Source: Chromobacterium haemolyticum DSM 19808
Lineage (GTDB): Bacteria > Pseudomonadota > Gammaproteobacteria > Burkholderiales > Chromobacteriaceae
Length of the DNA stretch: 64,000 bases
Assembly (NCBI RefSeq): GCF_000711885.1
Contig: NZ_JONK01000028.1
Location: 16,920-80,919 of the forward strand
Reading direction: 5' to 3'
Shown: positions 42,726-54,749 of the stretch, piece by piece
Numbering within the stretch: the first letter of the stretch is position 1
Layout of the letters: each line of letters opens with the position of its first letter
The notes under the pieces: model-generated
Seen by the model: only the letters and a program-made list of their open reading frames with translations
Database searches by the model: none
What the model was told of the DNA's origin: nothing
Position numbers and translations under genes: made by a program

Positions 42726-43533
42726 CGGGCGGCGCATCAAAGCGGAACAGCTCGGCAGGGGTGTCGTGGGTGATGCGTCGGCGGCGCTCCATGTCGGGAA
42801 GCCATTGTTCCAGTAGTTCCAATGTACGGGCGTAGCGGATGGAGCCGAACTGGGTATGAGGCCAATCGCTGCCCCACAGCAAGCGCCCCGGTCCCAGCGC
42901 GCTGTCCAGCAACGGCAGCGCGGCGCGTGCGATGTCCTCGCCGCGTCCGGCCAGGCCGTTGCGATAGGCCGCGGAGATTTTGACCCAGATGCGGCCGCTG
43001 GCCGCGCCGGCGTCCAGCATGCGCCGGAAGCCGGGATCGTCCACCCCCAGCGCAGGATGCGGCCTGCCGAAGTGGTCGATGACCACCTTGACCCCGGCGT
43101 CCAGCAGCGGCGGAAGCAAGAGAGGCCAATCCTGCGCCGCGCGGTGCACCTCCACTTGCCAGTCCAGGCTGGCGGCATGCGCCAGACAGCGGCGCCACGC
43201 CGGTGAATTCAGGTCCGGCAGCGGGCGGCCGATCAGATTGAGCCGCAGGCCGACGACGCCGGCGTCGTCCATGGCGCGCATGGCCGGCAGCGGGCAGTCC
43301 GGCGCTATCACCGCGATGCCGCGCAGCCGGCCCTCGCTCTCGCGTAGGCCCTGCAACAGATAACGGTTGTCGTTGCCCAGAAAGCTGGGTTGCACCAGCA
43401 CGCCGCCGGTTATGCCAAATTGGTCCAGTTGCGCCAGATAGGCCTGCAAGGGCGCGTCCCGGTAGGGCTTGTAGCGCAGCGGGGCGGCGCCGATCTGCCG
43501 GCGCAGGAAGATATGGGCGTGCCCGTCTATCAT
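42679..43533 (-). CDS. Amidohydrolase-family (2-pyrone-4,6-dicarboxylate lactonase-like) hydrolase
   Basis: A 284-residue metal-dependent TIM-barrel hydrolase. N-terminal DGHAHIF (HxH), EVHRAAQDW, VVIDHFGRPHPALGVDD and GSDWPHTQFGS are hallmarks of the PDC-lactonase and related lactonases. Last gene of an operon running from the GntR gene at 45927, and starting 11 bases after the small protein B stop. It overlaps the cupin gene's end. Substrate class: a lactone or other cyclic ester, by family only. Confidence 0.82.
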   Translation of the reverse strand: MIDGHAHIFLRRQIGAAPLRYKPYRDAPLQAYLAQLDQFGITGGVLVQPSFLGNDNRYLLQGLRESEGRLRGIAVIAPDCPLPAMRAMDDAGVVGLRLNLIGRPLPDLNSPAWRRCLAHAASLDWQVEVHRAAQDWPLLLPPLLDAGVKVVIDHFGRPHPALGVDDPGFRRMLDAGAASGRIWVKISAAYRNGLAGRGEDIARAALPLLDSALGPGRLLWGSDWPHTQFGSIRYARTLELLEQWLPDMERRRRITHDTPAELFRFDAPPATENVDRPLGGWPDS

Positions 43534-43544
43534 CGGCGCCGGGT

Positions 43545-43808
43545 TCAGCCGCAGGCCTGACAGGCGGCGTCGCGCGCCGCGCTCAGGCCCAGCGCCGCGT
43601 CGATGTCGGCGGCGTTCAGCACTTTATGCCGGATGCTGTGGGACAAGAGGGCGAGCAGGTAATCGCGCCGGAAAATCGGCGAGCCCTCCCATTCACTGCC
43701 GGCCGTGCCCAGGATGATGGGCGAGGTGATGATGACTCGCTCACCCTGGATGGTGTCCAGGGCGAACTCGTCATCGGTGATCTGGTTGGCGATTTCGTCT
43801 AATGCCAT
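43545..43808 (-). CDS. Small protein B, paralogue of the protein at 40490
   Basis: An 87-residue protein between a transporter and a hydrolase gene in one operon. FALDTIQGERVIIT, GTAGSEWEGSPIFRRDYLLALL are shared with small protein A. The C-terminus is different (ending with two Cys, ACQACG). No recognised family. GAGGT is well placed before the ATG. The operon context makes a role with the transported or hydrolysed compound likely, for example as an accessory or sensor protein, but this is inference. Confidence 0.7.
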   Translation of the reverse strand: MALDEIANQITDDEFALDTIQGERVIITSPIILGTAGSEWEGSPIFRRDYLLALLSHSIRHKVLNAADIDAALGLSAARDAACQACG

Positions 43809-43847
43809 GGTGACCTCACAATTTCGATGAAATGGCGCGTTTGCCGT

Positions 43848-45116
43848 TCAGGCCGGAGCGCGGGCGTTGCGGGGTTCCGGCCCGCGCGGGTCCGGCTGCG
43901 CATCATTCAGCGGCTTGCCCTTGGTCTCCGGCAGGCAGAACACGGCCAGCGCAACGATGGAATAGGCAATCGCGGCGCTGACGCCGATGGAGGCGCCCAA
44001 GGTCCAGCCGTCGCTCAGATAACCCACCAGCAAGGGAAAACCGGCGGAGAGGATGCGGCCGAAGTTGTAGCAGAAGCCCACGCCGGCGCCGCGCATGCCA
44101 GTGGGGTAGATTTCATTGAACAGCGCGCCCAGGCTGGAGGGGATGCCGGCGGCGAAGAAACCCAGCGGGAAGCCCAGAAACAGCATCATCGGATTGCTCA
44201 GCGGCGCAAACACGTAGATCAGCACCGTGGCCACGCAGCAGACTGAGAACAGCAGCAGGTTGAGGCGGCGGCCGATGCGGTCCAGCAGGTAGGCGCTGGC
44301 CATGCAGCCGCACCAAAAGGCGACGATGATTACCGCCAGATAGCCGCTGGTGCCGAGAATGGACAAATGGCGCTCGGTCTTGAGGAACATCGGCAACCAG
44401 GTCATCAGCGCGGCGTAACCACCGTGCGCGCCGACGCCGATCAAGGCTCCAATCAGAGTCATGCGCAGCACGCCTGGCTTGAAAATATCCAGCAGGGGCA
44501 CCGTGGGCGCGGCCTTGCGTTCGCTGCGCGGCGGCTCCGGGATATGGCGGCGGATATAGATGATGAAGAAGGCAGGCAGGATGCCGATGCCGAACATCAC
44601 GCGCCAGGCGATCTCCGCCGGGAACAGCAGGAAGATCGCCGAGTAAAGCAGCACCGAAGCGCCCCAGCCCACCGCCCAGGCGCTTTGCACCGAGGCCATC
44701 GCCTTGCCGCGGTGCTCCGGCCGAATGATCTCCGCCATCAAGACCGCGCCGGCGGCCCACTCGCCGCCGAAGCCGAAGCCCTGCAGCGCCTTGAACACCA
44801 GCAATTGTTCGTAGTTTTGAGCGAAGCCGGACAGCAAGGTAAACAGCGAGAACCAGATAATGGTGATTTGCAGCGCCAACACTCTGCCGATGCGGTCCGA
44901 TACCGCGCCCATGATCCAGCCGCCCAGCGCCGACGCCACCAGAGTCACGCTGCCTATCATCCCGGCTTCAGCCTTGCTCAGGCTGAAGGCGGCGATCAGC
45001 GCCGGAATGGCCAGGCTGAACATTTGCACGTCCAGCGCGTCCAGCGCCCAGCCTCCGAAACAGCCCCAGAAGGTTTTGCGTTCGCCCGGCGAGACCTGCT
45101 TATACCAATGCAACAT
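43848..45116 (-). CDS. MFS transporter (aromatic or sugar-acid uptake type)
   Basis: A 422-residue major facilitator with twelve predicted helices. GWALDALDVQMFSLAIPALIAAF, MGAVSDRIGRVLALQ and the FGGEWAAGAVLMAEIIRPEHRGKAMASVQSAWAVG block are typical of the AAHS/sialate symporter group that imports organic acids. It lies between a GntR regulator and small protein B, and is likely the uptake system for the substrate of the downstream hydrolase. Confidence 0.86.
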   Translation of the reverse strand: MLHWYKQVSPGERKTFWGCFGGWALDALDVQMFSLAIPALIAAFSLSKAEAGMIGSVTLVASALGGWIMGAVSDRIGRVLALQITIIWFSLFTLLSGFAQNYEQLLVFKALQGFGFGGEWAAGAVLMAEIIRPEHRGKAMASVQSAWAVGWGASVLLYSAIFLLFPAEIAWRVMFGIGILPAFFIIYIRRHIPEPPRSERKAAPTVPLLDIFKPGVLRMTLIGALIGVGAHGGYAALMTWLPMFLKTERHLSILGTSGYLAVIIVAFWCGCMASAYLLDRIGRRLNLLLFSVCCVATVLIYVFAPLSNPMMLFLGFPLGFFAAGIPSSLGALFNEIYPTGMRGAGVGFCYNFGRILSAGFPLLVGYLSDGWTLGASIGVSAAIAYSIVALAVFCLPETKGKPLNDAQPDPRGPEPRNARAPA

Positions 45117-45192
45117 GATGCTGCCCTTTATGGTTCTTGCTTATTGTCGATGCGCCGCCTTGCGCCACTGCCATGGCGCGGGCGGCGCGGAA

Positions 45193-45927
45193 TCAGCGGA
45201 TGTCCGCCTGGTAACGGAACTTGTCGGCGCGGCCGCGCACGCTGCGCCATTCCAGCGGGCTGCCGTCGTAAGCCTTGGCCAGGCGTTCCAGCACGATGGC
45301 TGGAGTGCCGGGCGCGAGTTGCAGCAGTTCGGCGTGCGGCGGGGCGATGGCTTCCGCGGTCAAGGTTTCGCGCGCGGAGGCCACCACCTGGTGACAGCAA
45401 TCCTCATACAGCGGATACAGCAGGTCGCCGAAGCTGGGCAAAGGAATCGCCAGCAGAGCCTGGAATCGCGTCGCCGGCAGCCAGATCGATTCGGCCAGCA
45501 GCGGCTCGCGGTCCAGGTAGCGCAAGCGGGTCAGATGGATGGCCTGCCCGCCTGGAGAAAGTTGCAGACTGTCGGCAATGGCCGGCGGCGGCGTCAGTTG
45601 CTCGCGGTGCAGGATCTTTGCTTCAGGGATGCGGTAATTGCCCGCCGCGTCGTGAAAGCGGAAAAAGCGCAGCAGCGAGGATTGGAAGTTGGCCGGTTTG
45701 ATAAAGGTGCCTTTGCCCTGACGGCGTTCCACCATCTCGTCGGCCACCAATTGGTCCACCGCTTTGCGGATGGTGCCGATGGACGTGTGGAAGCGTCCCA
45801 CCAGCTCCGCTTCGGTGGGGATGGCCTCACCGGGTTTCCACACCCGGTTGGCGATGTCGCGGGCCAAAGCGTCACGCACTTGCTGGTACAGGGGCAGGCG
45901 AAGATCCGCCTGACGCATGTCTGTCAT
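45193..45927 (-). CDS. GntR/HutC family regulator (HTH plus UTRA)
   Basis: A 244-residue repressor-type protein: GntR winged helix at about 10-70 (LYQQVRDALARDIANRVWKPGEAIPTEAELVGRFHTSIGTIRKAVDQL) followed by a UTRA effector domain (~95-240). First gene of the operon with the MFS, small protein B and hydrolase genes; it probably represses them and itself. A palindrome at 45932-45943 lies directly upstream of its start. Confidence 0.88.
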   Translation of the reverse strand: MTDMRQADLRLPLYQQVRDALARDIANRVWKPGEAIPTEAELVGRFHTSIGTIRKAVDQLVADEMVERRQGKGTFIKPANFQSSLLRFFRFHDAAGNYRIPEAKILHREQLTPPPAIADSLQLSPGGQAIHLTRLRYLDREPLLAESIWLPATRFQALLAIPLPSFGDLLYPLYEDCCHQVVASARETLTAEAIAPPHAELLQLAPGTPAIVLERLAKAYDGSPLEWRSVRGRADKFRYQADIR

Positions 45928-45931
45928 ATGG

Positions 45932-45943
45932 TCATATATATGA
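45932..45943. promoter_or_regulatory. Candidate GntR operator
   Basis: TCATATATATGA is a 12-bp palindrome, preceded by an additional GTCATAT, at the start of the GntR gene. HutC-type regulators bind short AT-rich palindromes of this kind. Confidence 0.45.
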
Positions 45944-46098
45944 ATTAATTTGATGGCCGCAACGATGACAAATTAATGAACGCCAAACAAGAGCTAAAAC
46001 GTTTTATCAGGCCAAATCTGTACTAAAGGACGGTGTTTCTGCGTGAAGACGCGGGGGCGGGACGGGAAGACGGCGGACAGTCCCGGCGATGCCGGGCT

Positions 46099-46248
46099 TG
46101 AGAATCTGTTCAAAGCCTCGTGGGCAAGAGAGAGGCAGGGCGAAAACGGCTGAGAAAGCGGAATGTCTGGGGGTACATGAGCATTTCGAAGATGCCATGT
46201 ACCGTGTCACGCCTCACGACGCGCAGCAGACTTTGAACGGCTGCTGAG
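46099..46248 (-). repeat. Dispersed intergenic repeat, copy G
   Basis: Full-length copy in inverted orientation: GAGAATCTGTTCAAAGCCTC at one end, GACGCGCAGCAGACTTTGAA at the other, with GCGAAAACGGCTGAGAAAGC and GAGCATTTCGAAGATGCC in the body. A separate small hairpin (CCCGGCGATGCCGGG) precedes it. Lies downstream of fadH and upstream of the GntR gene. Confidence 0.9.
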
Positions 46249-46311
46249 TGGCTGGCCGCGCGCCGGCGGCCATGCCTTTATGGCATGGCTGGGCCGGGCG
46301 AGGGAGGGCGG

Positions 46312-49346
<3,035 letters not shown>

Positions 49347-49458
49347 TGTTTCACCAGAATATTGTGCGTGTAGCGTGTAGTGCGCGCGGACAGACCTGTC
49401 GGCGCGGGCGCAGACTAGCTCAGAAATATTCGTTTGCAAAGTATTTACAATGCGCTTG

Positions 49459-49488
49459 TCGCATTTTTGTCATTTTATGTAAATGCGA
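49459..49488. promoter_or_regulatory. Inverted repeat upstream of the Tsx-like porin gene
   Basis: TCGCATTT (49459-49466) and AAATGCGA (49481-49488) form an 8-bp inverted repeat 14 bp apart in an AT-rich region. This could be an operator for a repressor such as CytR or NagC-like proteins controlling the porin; the assignment is only structural. Confidence 0.45.
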
Positions 49489-49537
49489 TGTATTTTTAGC
49501 TGTAGATATTTTGCGTGAAACATTAAATGTTGTGGAA

Positions 49538-49870
49538 CTACAGTTTTTTGCTACAAAAGTGCGTGTCCGGCCAGCCGTAGCGCCGTAAATCCACCTTGCC
49601 GGCGGCGCTCAATTCCACTCCGTCCTCCTCCAGCAACAAGCGCTGCCAGTCGGCCTGCTCGCTGCCGGGCCGCGAGATGCGCCCGCCGGAACCCAGCACC
49701 CTAAACCAGGGCACGCTGACGCCGTCCGGCAGGTGGCTGAGCAAGCGGCCGACATGGCGCGAATGGCGAGGATAGCCGGCCTGTTCCGCCAAGGCGCCGT
49801 AGGTGGTGACCCGGCCTGGCGGCAGCGCCAGCAACAGCGCGATCACCCTGCGATCAAAGTCGGGCGGCAT
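49538..49870 (-). CDS. Alkyltransferase-like (ATL) protein, MGMT fold without catalytic Cys
   Basis: A 110-residue protein with the C-terminal DNA-binding domain of O6-alkylguanine-DNA alkyltransferases. The motif PCHRV of active enzymes is PWFRV here (Trp at residue 55 replacing the acceptor Cys). PPGRVTTYGALAEQAG and RHVGRLLSHLP are the usual helix-turn-helix and arginine-finger segments. ATL proteins bind O6-alkylguanine and recruit nucleotide-excision repair instead of removing the alkyl group. It starts six bases after the stop of the MBL-fold gene upstream, which suggests an operon. Confidence 0.88.
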   Translation of the reverse strand: MPPDFDRRVIALLLALPPGRVTTYGALAEQAGYPRHSRHVGRLLSHLPDGVSVPWFRVLGSGGRISRPGSEQADWQRLLLEEDGVELSAAGKVDLRRYGWPDTHFCSKKL

Positions 49871-49876
49871 CGAGAT

Positions 49877-50527
49877 TCAGCGGTAGCGAGGGTTGGCGAC
49901 ATAGGGGTTACTGCGCTTTTCCTCGCCGATGGTGGTCAAGGGACCGTGGCCAGGCACCACGGTGGTGTCGTCCGGCAACAGGAACAGCTTTTGCTGAATG
50001 GCATCGATCAACTGTTGGTGATTGCCCATTGGAAAGTCGGTGCGGCCGATCGAACCTTGGAACAGCACATCGCCGGCAATCAGCAGCCGCGCACCGGCGC
50101 TGTGGAACACCACGTGGCCCGGCGTGTGGCCGGGGCAGTGGATCACATTCAGCGTTTCCTCGCCCACGCTGACGGTGTCGCCTTCCTCCAGCCAGCGATC
50201 CGGCGTCAGCGCCTCGCTGCGCGGAAAGCCGAACATATGGCCTTGCTGCGGCAATTGGTCCAGCCAGAAGCTTTCCGCGCGTTGCGGGCCTTCTATCTTT
50301 ACGCCCAGTTGTTCCGCCAGCCGCGCGGCTCCGCCGGCGTGGTCGATGTGGCCGTGGGTCAGCAGCAGTTTTTCCACCGTCAGGTTTTGGCGGGAGATCC
50401 AGTCGGCGATGCGCTCGATATCGCCGCCGGCGTCCACCACGGCGGCGCGACCGCTGGCGTCGCACCACAGGATGGAACAGTTCTGGGCAAACGGCGTGAC
50501 TGGAATCACGTGGAAGTGCAGGGACAT
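49877..50527 (-). CDS. MBL-fold metallo-hydrolase (glyoxalase-II-like)
   Basis: A 216-residue metallo-beta-lactamase-fold hydrolase with the zinc motif THGHIDHAGG (His 58, His 60, Asp 62, His 63) and the later His/Asp ligands VIHCPGHTPGHVVF and GDVLFQGSIGRTDFPMG. It resembles the YcbL-type glyoxalase II. The substrate is probably a thioester such as S-lactoylglutathione; other MBL hydrolases are possible. It is transcribed just upstream of the ATL gene. Confidence 0.85.
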   Translation of the reverse strand: MSLHFHVIPVTPFAQNCSILWCDASGRAAVVDAGGDIERIADWISRQNLTVEKLLLTHGHIDHAGGAARLAEQLGVKIEGPQRAESFWLDQLPQQGHMFGFPRSEALTPDRWLEEGDTVSVGEETLNVIHCPGHTPGHVVFHSAGARLLIAGDVLFQGSIGRTDFPMGNHQQLIDAIQQKLFLLPDDTTVVPGHGPLTTIGEEKRSNPYVANPRYR

Positions 50528-50622
50528 GGCGCGCTCGGTTCAATGGGGATGCCTGGATTGTGGCATGAGTCGGCGCGGATGAGGAGAGGTCCGGCCATGA
50601 TGGCGCGGGCCTCCGGGCGGTG

Positions 50623-51102
50623 TCAGAACATGCTGTTGCCGCTGGCGCTTGTGTCCGGTACCGGCTGGATCACGTCCCAGTGCTCCACAATCTTGTTGTT
50701 CTCCACGCGGAAGATGTCGACCAGCGCTCGGCCTCGGTCTTTGGCGTCGTTGACGCTGTGCACATGCAGCACCACCAGATCGTCTTCGGCAATGGCGCGG
50801 ATGATGGTGCTGCGGCGCTCAGGCGCTTGTTTGAAGCGATCAGCGAATGTATCGACAAAAGCTTGCTTGCCGTCTTTGACGCTGGGGTTGTGTTGAATGT
50901 ACCGGTCGCCGATATAGCGGTCCGCCGCGCTCAAGTCGTGCTGGTTGAAAAACTGGTTGTAGAAATCGACCACCAGTTGCTTATTGCTGCTTGCCCGCTG
51001 CATTGCGACGGCGGGGGCGACGAGCGGCGTGGAATAACTCAACGCGGCGCTTAGGCTGAAGCTCAGAGCGGCGAGGCCGCTTATCATCCAGTGCGGTTTC
51101 AT
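50623..51102 (-). CDS. Exported SnoaL/NTF2-like protein
   Basis: A 159-residue protein with a signal peptide (GLAALSFSLSAALSYSTPLVAPA) and an NTF2-like fold: VVDFYNQFFNQHDLSAADRYIGDRYIQHNPSVKDGKQAFVDTF and KIVEHWDVIQPVPD follow the SnoaL-like polyketide cyclase/ester cyclase pattern. An enzymatic or ligand-binding role in the periplasm is likely, but the substrate is unknown. It lies alone between the MBL and DoxX genes. Confidence 0.8.
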   Translation of the reverse strand: MKPHWMISGLAALSFSLSAALSYSTPLVAPAVAMQRASSNKQLVVDFYNQFFNQHDLSAADRYIGDRYIQHNPSVKDGKQAFVDTFADRFKQAPERRSTIIRAIAEDDLVVLHVHSVNDAKDRGRALVDIFRVENNKIVEHWDVIQPVPDTSASGNSMF

Positions 51103-51212
51103 CGAGATGGATTTCCCTTGGGCGAAGGTGGAGATCGGCTTGGATTGTATGAATTTTGAATGTGGCGACGCAGGCGCGAGCTGCGCCGCGTTTGGGGCTT
51201 AAGCCGCGGCGG

Positions 51213-51590
51213 TTAGCCTTTTCGGCCGTCCCAGGACAGTTTGCCCGCGCCATGGGCGAACACCATCAGCAAGCCGCCGGCCATGGCCAGGTTCTTGGTC
51301 AGCTGGATCATTTGCTGGCTATTGCCCGGCTCCAGGTGGAAGAGCAGCGCCGAGGCGACGGAGAAACCCGCTAGCAGCAGCGCTACCCAGCGCGCTTTCA
51401 CGCCTAGCGCCAAGGCCAAGCCGCCGCCGATTTCCAAGGCGATCACCAGCGGCAGCAAAAATCCGGGCACGCCCATCGCGGCCATATAACCCTGAGTGGC
51501 GGCATAGCCCGCGCCTAGCTTGCCGATGCCGGCCAGAAAGAACACCTGCGCCAGCAGCACGCGGGCAAGCAATGTGATCCATTTATCCAT
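51213..51590 (-). CDS. DoxX-family membrane protein
   Basis: A 125-residue inner-membrane protein with four hydrophobic helices: DKWITLLARVLLAQVFFLAGIGKLGAGYAATQGYMAAMGVPGFLLPLVIALEIGGGLALALG is the full DoxX signature. AGGAGA precedes the ATG at 51590. Family members act with oxidoreductases in thiosulfate or redox homeostasis; here the partner is unknown. Confidence 0.84.
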   Translation of the reverse strand: MDKWITLLARVLLAQVFFLAGIGKLGAGYAATQGYMAAMGVPGFLLPLVIALEIGGGLALALGVKARWVALLLAGFSVASALLFHLEPGNSQQMIQLTKNLAMAGGLLMVFAHGAGKLSWDGRKG

Positions 51591-51738
51591 CTTGCGTTCT
51601 CCTGCCGGCGCGCCGGCTTTGGTTGATGACGCCGGCCGCGGAGGGCGGCTGGCCATGAACGGACTATACGGATAGGCGCGGCGCGAAAAAAGCGCAAAAA
51701 ACCGCAAGAGTCGATCAAAAAATCCGATCAAGCCGCGG

Positions 51739-53721
51739 CTACAGCTTGAACTTCCCGATCAGCGAATCCAGTTCATCGCCCAAGCGCGCGAGCAAGGCGG
51801 TGGCCTGCTGCGCCTGGCTGATGGATTCGTCGGTCTGCAGCAACATACCGTGAATGCTCTCGATATGGCGGGCGATTTCCTGACTGGCGCTGGACTGTTC
51901 GGCGGTGGAGGAGGCGATGTCGCCCACGGATTCCACCACTTGCTGGGCGTGGCCGCTGATCTGCTGGATCGATTGCGCGGATTCCTCGGCCAGTTTTACC
52001 CCCTGGTCCACTTGGCGCAGCGCGCCGTCCATGCTGTCGGAGGCTTTGGCGGTGTCCTGCTGCATGGTCTGGATCACGCCGGAGATTTCCAGCGTGGCCT
52101 GCGAGGTGCGCTCGGCCAGCTTGCGCACTTCATCGGCCACCACGGCGAAGCCGCGGCCCATCTCGCCGGCGCGCGCGGCCTCGATCGCCGCGTTCAAGGC
52201 CAAGAGATTGGTTTGGTCGGCGATGTCGCGGATCACCGACACGATGCCGCTGATCTGGTCCGAGCGTTGCTGCATGCCGCCCAGCACCTCGGCCAGCTCG
52301 CGCACCGTCTGGGAAATGCGGCCGATCTCGCGCACCGTGGCGTCGACATTGGCCGAGGCCTCGCTGGACAGCGAGCCCGCCTCGCGCGCGCGTTGTTCCG
52401 CCACTCGCGCCGACTCCGCGATGTGGCTGACGCTGACCGACATCTGCTCCACGCTGGCGGCGGTGGCATTAGCCGCCTCGGACTGCCGCGCGGAGCTGCC
52501 TCGAATCTGATCCACATCGCCGGACAGCTGACGCACCGAACCCAGCACATCGCCGGCGTGGCGGCGCACGTCCAGCATCATCGTGCGCAGCGAGCCGGTG
52601 AAGGTATTGAAGGCACCGGCGGCCAGGCCGATTTCGTCGCGGCTGGCGATGGGCAGCGCGCGGGTCAGATCGCCGCTGCCGGAGGCCAGCTCGCTCATTG
52701 CGGACTGTAGCCGGCCCAACGGGCGCAGCAACTGACTGAGCGTGGCGCCCAGCAGCAACAGGATCAGCGCCAGAATGCCCAGGCTGATCAAGGCCGACTG
52801 CCAACTGGCGGCGCGTACTGGGGCGAAAGCTTCGCTCAGAGGTATGGAAATCCGCACCGCCCACGGCATGCCGGCCTCGCCCACGGTGATGGGCATGATG
52901 AAGTGGCGGAAGCCGTCGTCGCTGTCGTACTCCGCCGGCTGACCGCTTTTGATCGCCGTCTTGGCCGTGGCCGGCAGGCCGGCGTCCGCCTTGCCGTTCA
53001 ACGCCGGATCGCGGCCGGCCAGTTGAACGCCGCTGTTGGAATACAAGCTCATGAAGCCGCTCTGGTAAGGCTTGACCTTGGCCGCCAGCTCCTGCAAATG
53101 ACCAAGCGCGATATCGCAACCGGCCACGCCCAGCACCTTGCCGTTGACCAGAAGGGGAAAGGAAATGGTGCCCATCAGGATCTTGATGTCCGGGTCCACG
53201 TAAGGCTCGGTCAACATCGGCTTGCCGGTCTTGCGCGGCTCGGTGTAGTAGGCGCTGTCGTCCACCCCCTCGCCGCCCCACACCACGTCTATCTTGCCGC
53301 TCTTGCGATACCAGTAGACGCCGCTGCGCCCGGTCTTGTCGTTATGCTCCTTGCCGGCCAGCTCCGCATCGCGGCCGTCCAGCGCGTTGGGCTCCCAGAT
53401 GGCCCAGTAGCCGACCGCGTCCGGGTTATTGGGCAATTGGCCCTTCACGATGTCGGATAGCAGTTGGCGGGCGTTGGGTGGCAGATTGTGTTTGACCGCC
53501 ACTGCGGATTCGGCCACGACCTGGGCCGAATCGTAAGTCTTGCCCAGCAAGCGCTGCACCTGGCCGGCCTCGCTTTCGGCCAGCAGTTTGGCGTTGTCCA
53601 GCACCGCTTTCTCCGCGTTTTGATAACTCGCGTAGATATTGACGCCGGCCAGCACGCAAAAACCGATCAGGATCAGCAGGCCGGAACTGGCCAGAATCTT
53701 GCCCTTGATGGTGGTGATCAT
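51739..53721 (-). CDS. Methyl-accepting chemotaxis protein (dCache type)
   Basis: A 660-residue chemoreceptor: N-terminal membrane helix (~10-30), a periplasmic double-Cache domain (~35-280; [44 protein letters not shown] is characteristic), second membrane helix (~290-310), HAMP (~315-365) and a signalling domain with the hairpin [37 protein letters not shown]. dCache domains often bind amino acids or small organic ions. The ATG at 53721 is preferred; 53733 is also in frame. It is a single gene unit divergent from the RlaP-like gene. Confidence 0.9.
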   Translation of the reverse strand: MITTIKGKILASSGLLILIGFCVLAGVNIYASYQNAEKAVLDNAKLLAESEAGQVQRLLGKTYDSAQVVAESAVAVKHNLPPNARQLLSDIVKGQLPNNPDAVGYWAIWEPNALDGRDAELAGKEHNDKTGRSGVYWYRKSGKIDVVWGGEGVDDSAYYTEPRKTGKPMLTEPYVDPDIKILMGTISFPLLVNGKVLGVAGCDIALGHLQELAAKVKPYQSGFMSLYSNSGVQLAGRDPALNGKADAGLPATAKTAIKSGQPAEYDSDDGFRHFIMPITVGEAGMPWAVRISIPLSEAFAPVRAASWQSALISLGILALILLLLGATLSQLLRPLGRLQSAMSELASGSGDLTRALPIASRDEIGLAAGAFNTFTGSLRTMMLDVRRHAGDVLGSVRQLSGDVDQIRGSSARQSEAANATAASVEQMSVSVSHIAESARVAEQRAREAGSLSSEASANVDATVREIGRISQTVRELAEVLGGMQQRSDQISGIVSVIRDIADQTNLLALNAAIEAARAGEMGRGFAVVADEVRKLAERTSQATLEISGVIQTMQQDTAKASDSMDGALRQVDQGVKLAEESAQSIQQISGHAQQVVESVGDIASSTAEQSSASQEIARHIESIHGMLLQTDESISQAQQATALLARLGDELDSLIGKFKL

Positions 53722-53936
53722 GGTTGTCCCCATCGCTTCATATGTGTTCTTCCCCAAAAGCCATTGCGAGCGGACGCCGGCTCCCGGCCCGGTTATTATG
53801 GTGTGGGCCCGCCGGCGGCGTCGGTTTCCAACGGCATACCGCCTTTGTATTAAATAGCTTCCGCGGGGTAAAGGGAAATTTTGTAATCGGCGGGCCGCAG
53901 CCTGGCGCGCCGCGACGATATGGGGAGAGTTGAACA

Positions 53937-54749
53937 GTGCCGACGGAAGCACACGCCCGCCCGGAACGCGCGGAGCGTCAGGCGGAGGCTCCGCGGAGGC
54001 TAGCCCTGGCGCGGCTGGAACAAGTGGAGGCGCAGCACGGCGTGCGCATCCTTTACGCGGCCGAAGGCGGCAGCCGCTGCTGGGGCTACAACGCGCCGGA
54101 CAGCGATTACGACGTGCGCTTCGTCTACCTGCAAGCGGCGGAGTGGTACGAGGCAGGCGGCCAGCGCGACGTGATCGAACTGCCGCTGGCCGACGGCTTG
54201 GATATTAGCGGCTGGGAGCTGCGCAAGGCGTTGCGGCTGACTCTGGGCGGCAACGCCGCGTTGATGGAGTGGCTGGCCTCGCCGCAGGTCTACCGCCAGC
54301 ACCCGGCGGCCTGTCGGCTTTTGCGAAATCTGGGCCAAGAGCACTTCGCCGGCGATGCCGCCTACTGGCATTATCTGTCGGCGGCGCGCAAGAACTATCG
54401 CGGCCGCAAGCGCGAACAGCAACTGCGGCTGAAAAAATACTTGTACGTGCTGCGGCCCCTGCTGGCGGCGCAATGGCTGCTGCGCTGGCGCAGCATGCCG
54501 CCGCTGCGGCTGGGGGAACTGGCCGACCAGACTTTGGATGACATCCGGTTGCGTGACGAGTTGGCCGGCTTGTTGGCTTTGAAGTCCGCCGGCGGCGCGC
54601 CCGAGTACGGCCCGGCCACGCCGGGCCTGCACGATTATATTGAGCGGGAAATGAGGGCTTACGAAGCCGCGGCGCGACCGAACCGCCACAGCGACTGGGC
54701 GCGGGCGGACGCTTTACTGGAGCAAGTACGTTTGGCTTGCGGTGTTTGA
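53937..54749 (+). CDS. RlaP-like nucleotidyltransferase (YcgL-type, DNA polymerase beta family)
   Basis: A 270-residue protein with the nucleotidyltransferase signature [21 protein letters not shown] (GS-x-DxDxR metal site) followed by an all-helical region. RlaP proteins belong to an RNA-repair or ligation-associated pathway. GTG at 53937 with GGGGAG upstream. No RNA ligase or other repair partner is found next to it; a fragment of the dispersed repeat and then the phage-tail module follow. Confidence 0.8.
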   Translation: MPTEAHARPERAERQAEAPRRLALARLEQVEAQHGVRILYAAEGGSRCWGYNAPDSDYDVRFVYLQAAEWYEAGGQRDVIELPLADGLDISGWELRKALRLTLGGNAALMEWLASPQVYRQHPAACRLLRNLGQEHFAGDAAYWHYLSAARKNYRGRKREQQLRLKKYLYVLRPLLAAQWLLRWRSMPPLRLGELADQTLDDIRLRDELAGLLALKSAGGAPEYGPATPGLHDYIEREMRAYEAAARPNRHSDWARADALLEQVRLACGV

